DNA from: an uncultured bacterium
GTDB lineage: Bacteria; Cyanobacteriota; Vampirovibrionia; Gastranaerophilales; Gastranaerophilaceae
NCBI GenBank assembly: GCA_949296245.1
Contig: CASFNW010000018.1
Span: 1-63,171, forward strand
Length of the DNA stretch: 63,171 nt
Direction of reading: 5' to 3'
The position numbers were made by a program, and so were the translations under genes. This document shows positions 63,052 through 63,171 of this stretch, piece after piece (the stretch's first letter is position 1; every line of letters starts with the position of its first letter). Under the pieces are notes generated by a model that made no database searches, was not told the DNA's origin, and worked only from the letters and a program-made list of their open reading frames with translations.

Positions 63052-63171
63052 GTGAAGGTCAAAGATTTAATGAGTGTGAACGGAGTAAAGCCGTATATTA
63101 ATCTATTTGTACACAAAGCAGGAAAGTCTTTTGTTCAAAAGCCTGAATTTGTTTCTGTTTCTAAATCTGAA
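63052..63171 (+). CDS. 5' end of a gene cut by the window edge
   Basis: Forty codons stay open to the end of the window, starting GTG at 63052 with AAAGGT 3 bases upstream. The product begins MKVKDLMSVNGVKPYINLFV. A second possible start is the ATG at 63070. No family can be named from this length. Confidence 0.5.
   Translation, partial: MKVKDLMSVNGVKPYINLFVHKAGKSFVQKPEFVSVSKSE

Overview
The window is AT-rich bacterial chromosome. Its housekeeping genes are full length, and no phage, insertion sequence, CRISPR array, tRNA or rRNA was seen. Three things point to a gut, non-photosynthetic relative of Cyanobacteria (Gastranaerophilales / Vampirovibrionia, formerly Melainabacteria): several lineage-type hypothetical families (notably proteins starting MGMAASQARYL), a YvcK with an N-terminal membrane extension as in cyanobacteria, and an anaerobe-like redox gene set. 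This assignment is inference from gene content; no marker such as 16S rRNA is present.

Layout. 1-434: non-coding, with stacked hairpins. 435-4886: three lineage-specific hypothetical genes. 5034-9229: rplI, a U32 family gene and rimP-nusA, which has an intrinsic-terminator-like hairpin in its leader. 9427-14122: a YcsF/PxpA-like gene, yvcK, panB, panC and a membrane protein. 14119-21000: an Orn/Lys/Arg decarboxylase-type PLP enzyme, ligA, a SIMPL-domain protein, a HisC-HAD fusion and hisB. 21100-27330: a 31-residue membrane peptide gene, engB, a cell-envelope operon (NTF2-like secreted protein, lspA, rluD-type pseudouridine synthase, LapA-like protein) and coaX. 26989-33687: an RNase E/G operon with a radical SAM gene, then two genes sharing an N-terminal motif. 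33688-35007: a repeat-rich intergenic region. 35008-39227: one tight operon, nadB-nadC-etfB-etfA. 39219-45477: an orphan LuxR-type response regulator, an operator-like array, then mnmD, an FAD oxidoreductase, ribE, ribBA and a GNAT gene. 45484-48024: a candidate structured RNA and two hypothetical genes. 48025-49316: a second repeat-rich region, largely an inverted copy of modules from the first. 49317-53343: three glycosyltransferases and a hexapeptide acyltransferase behind a small HTH gene, facing a divergent XRE gene. 53479-58307: an HtrA-like protease next to a cluster of paralogous coiled-coil proteins. 58629-63171: ilvC, another repeat region, a GlcD-type flavoprotein, cutA, a zincin-like protein and a gene cut by the window edge.

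Cofactor synthesis is strongly represented: pantothenate and CoA (panB, panC, coaX), NAD (nadB, nadC), riboflavin (ribE, ribBA) and flavoenzymes that use it (NadB, ETF, the FAD oxidoreductase, the GlcD-type protein). The most unusual material is the MGMAASQARYL paralog family, with conserved ends and a variable middle as in filament subunits. The dispersed repeat modules come next: they preserve hairpins while changing stem sequence. All functional links between neighbours are inferences from spacing and orientation.
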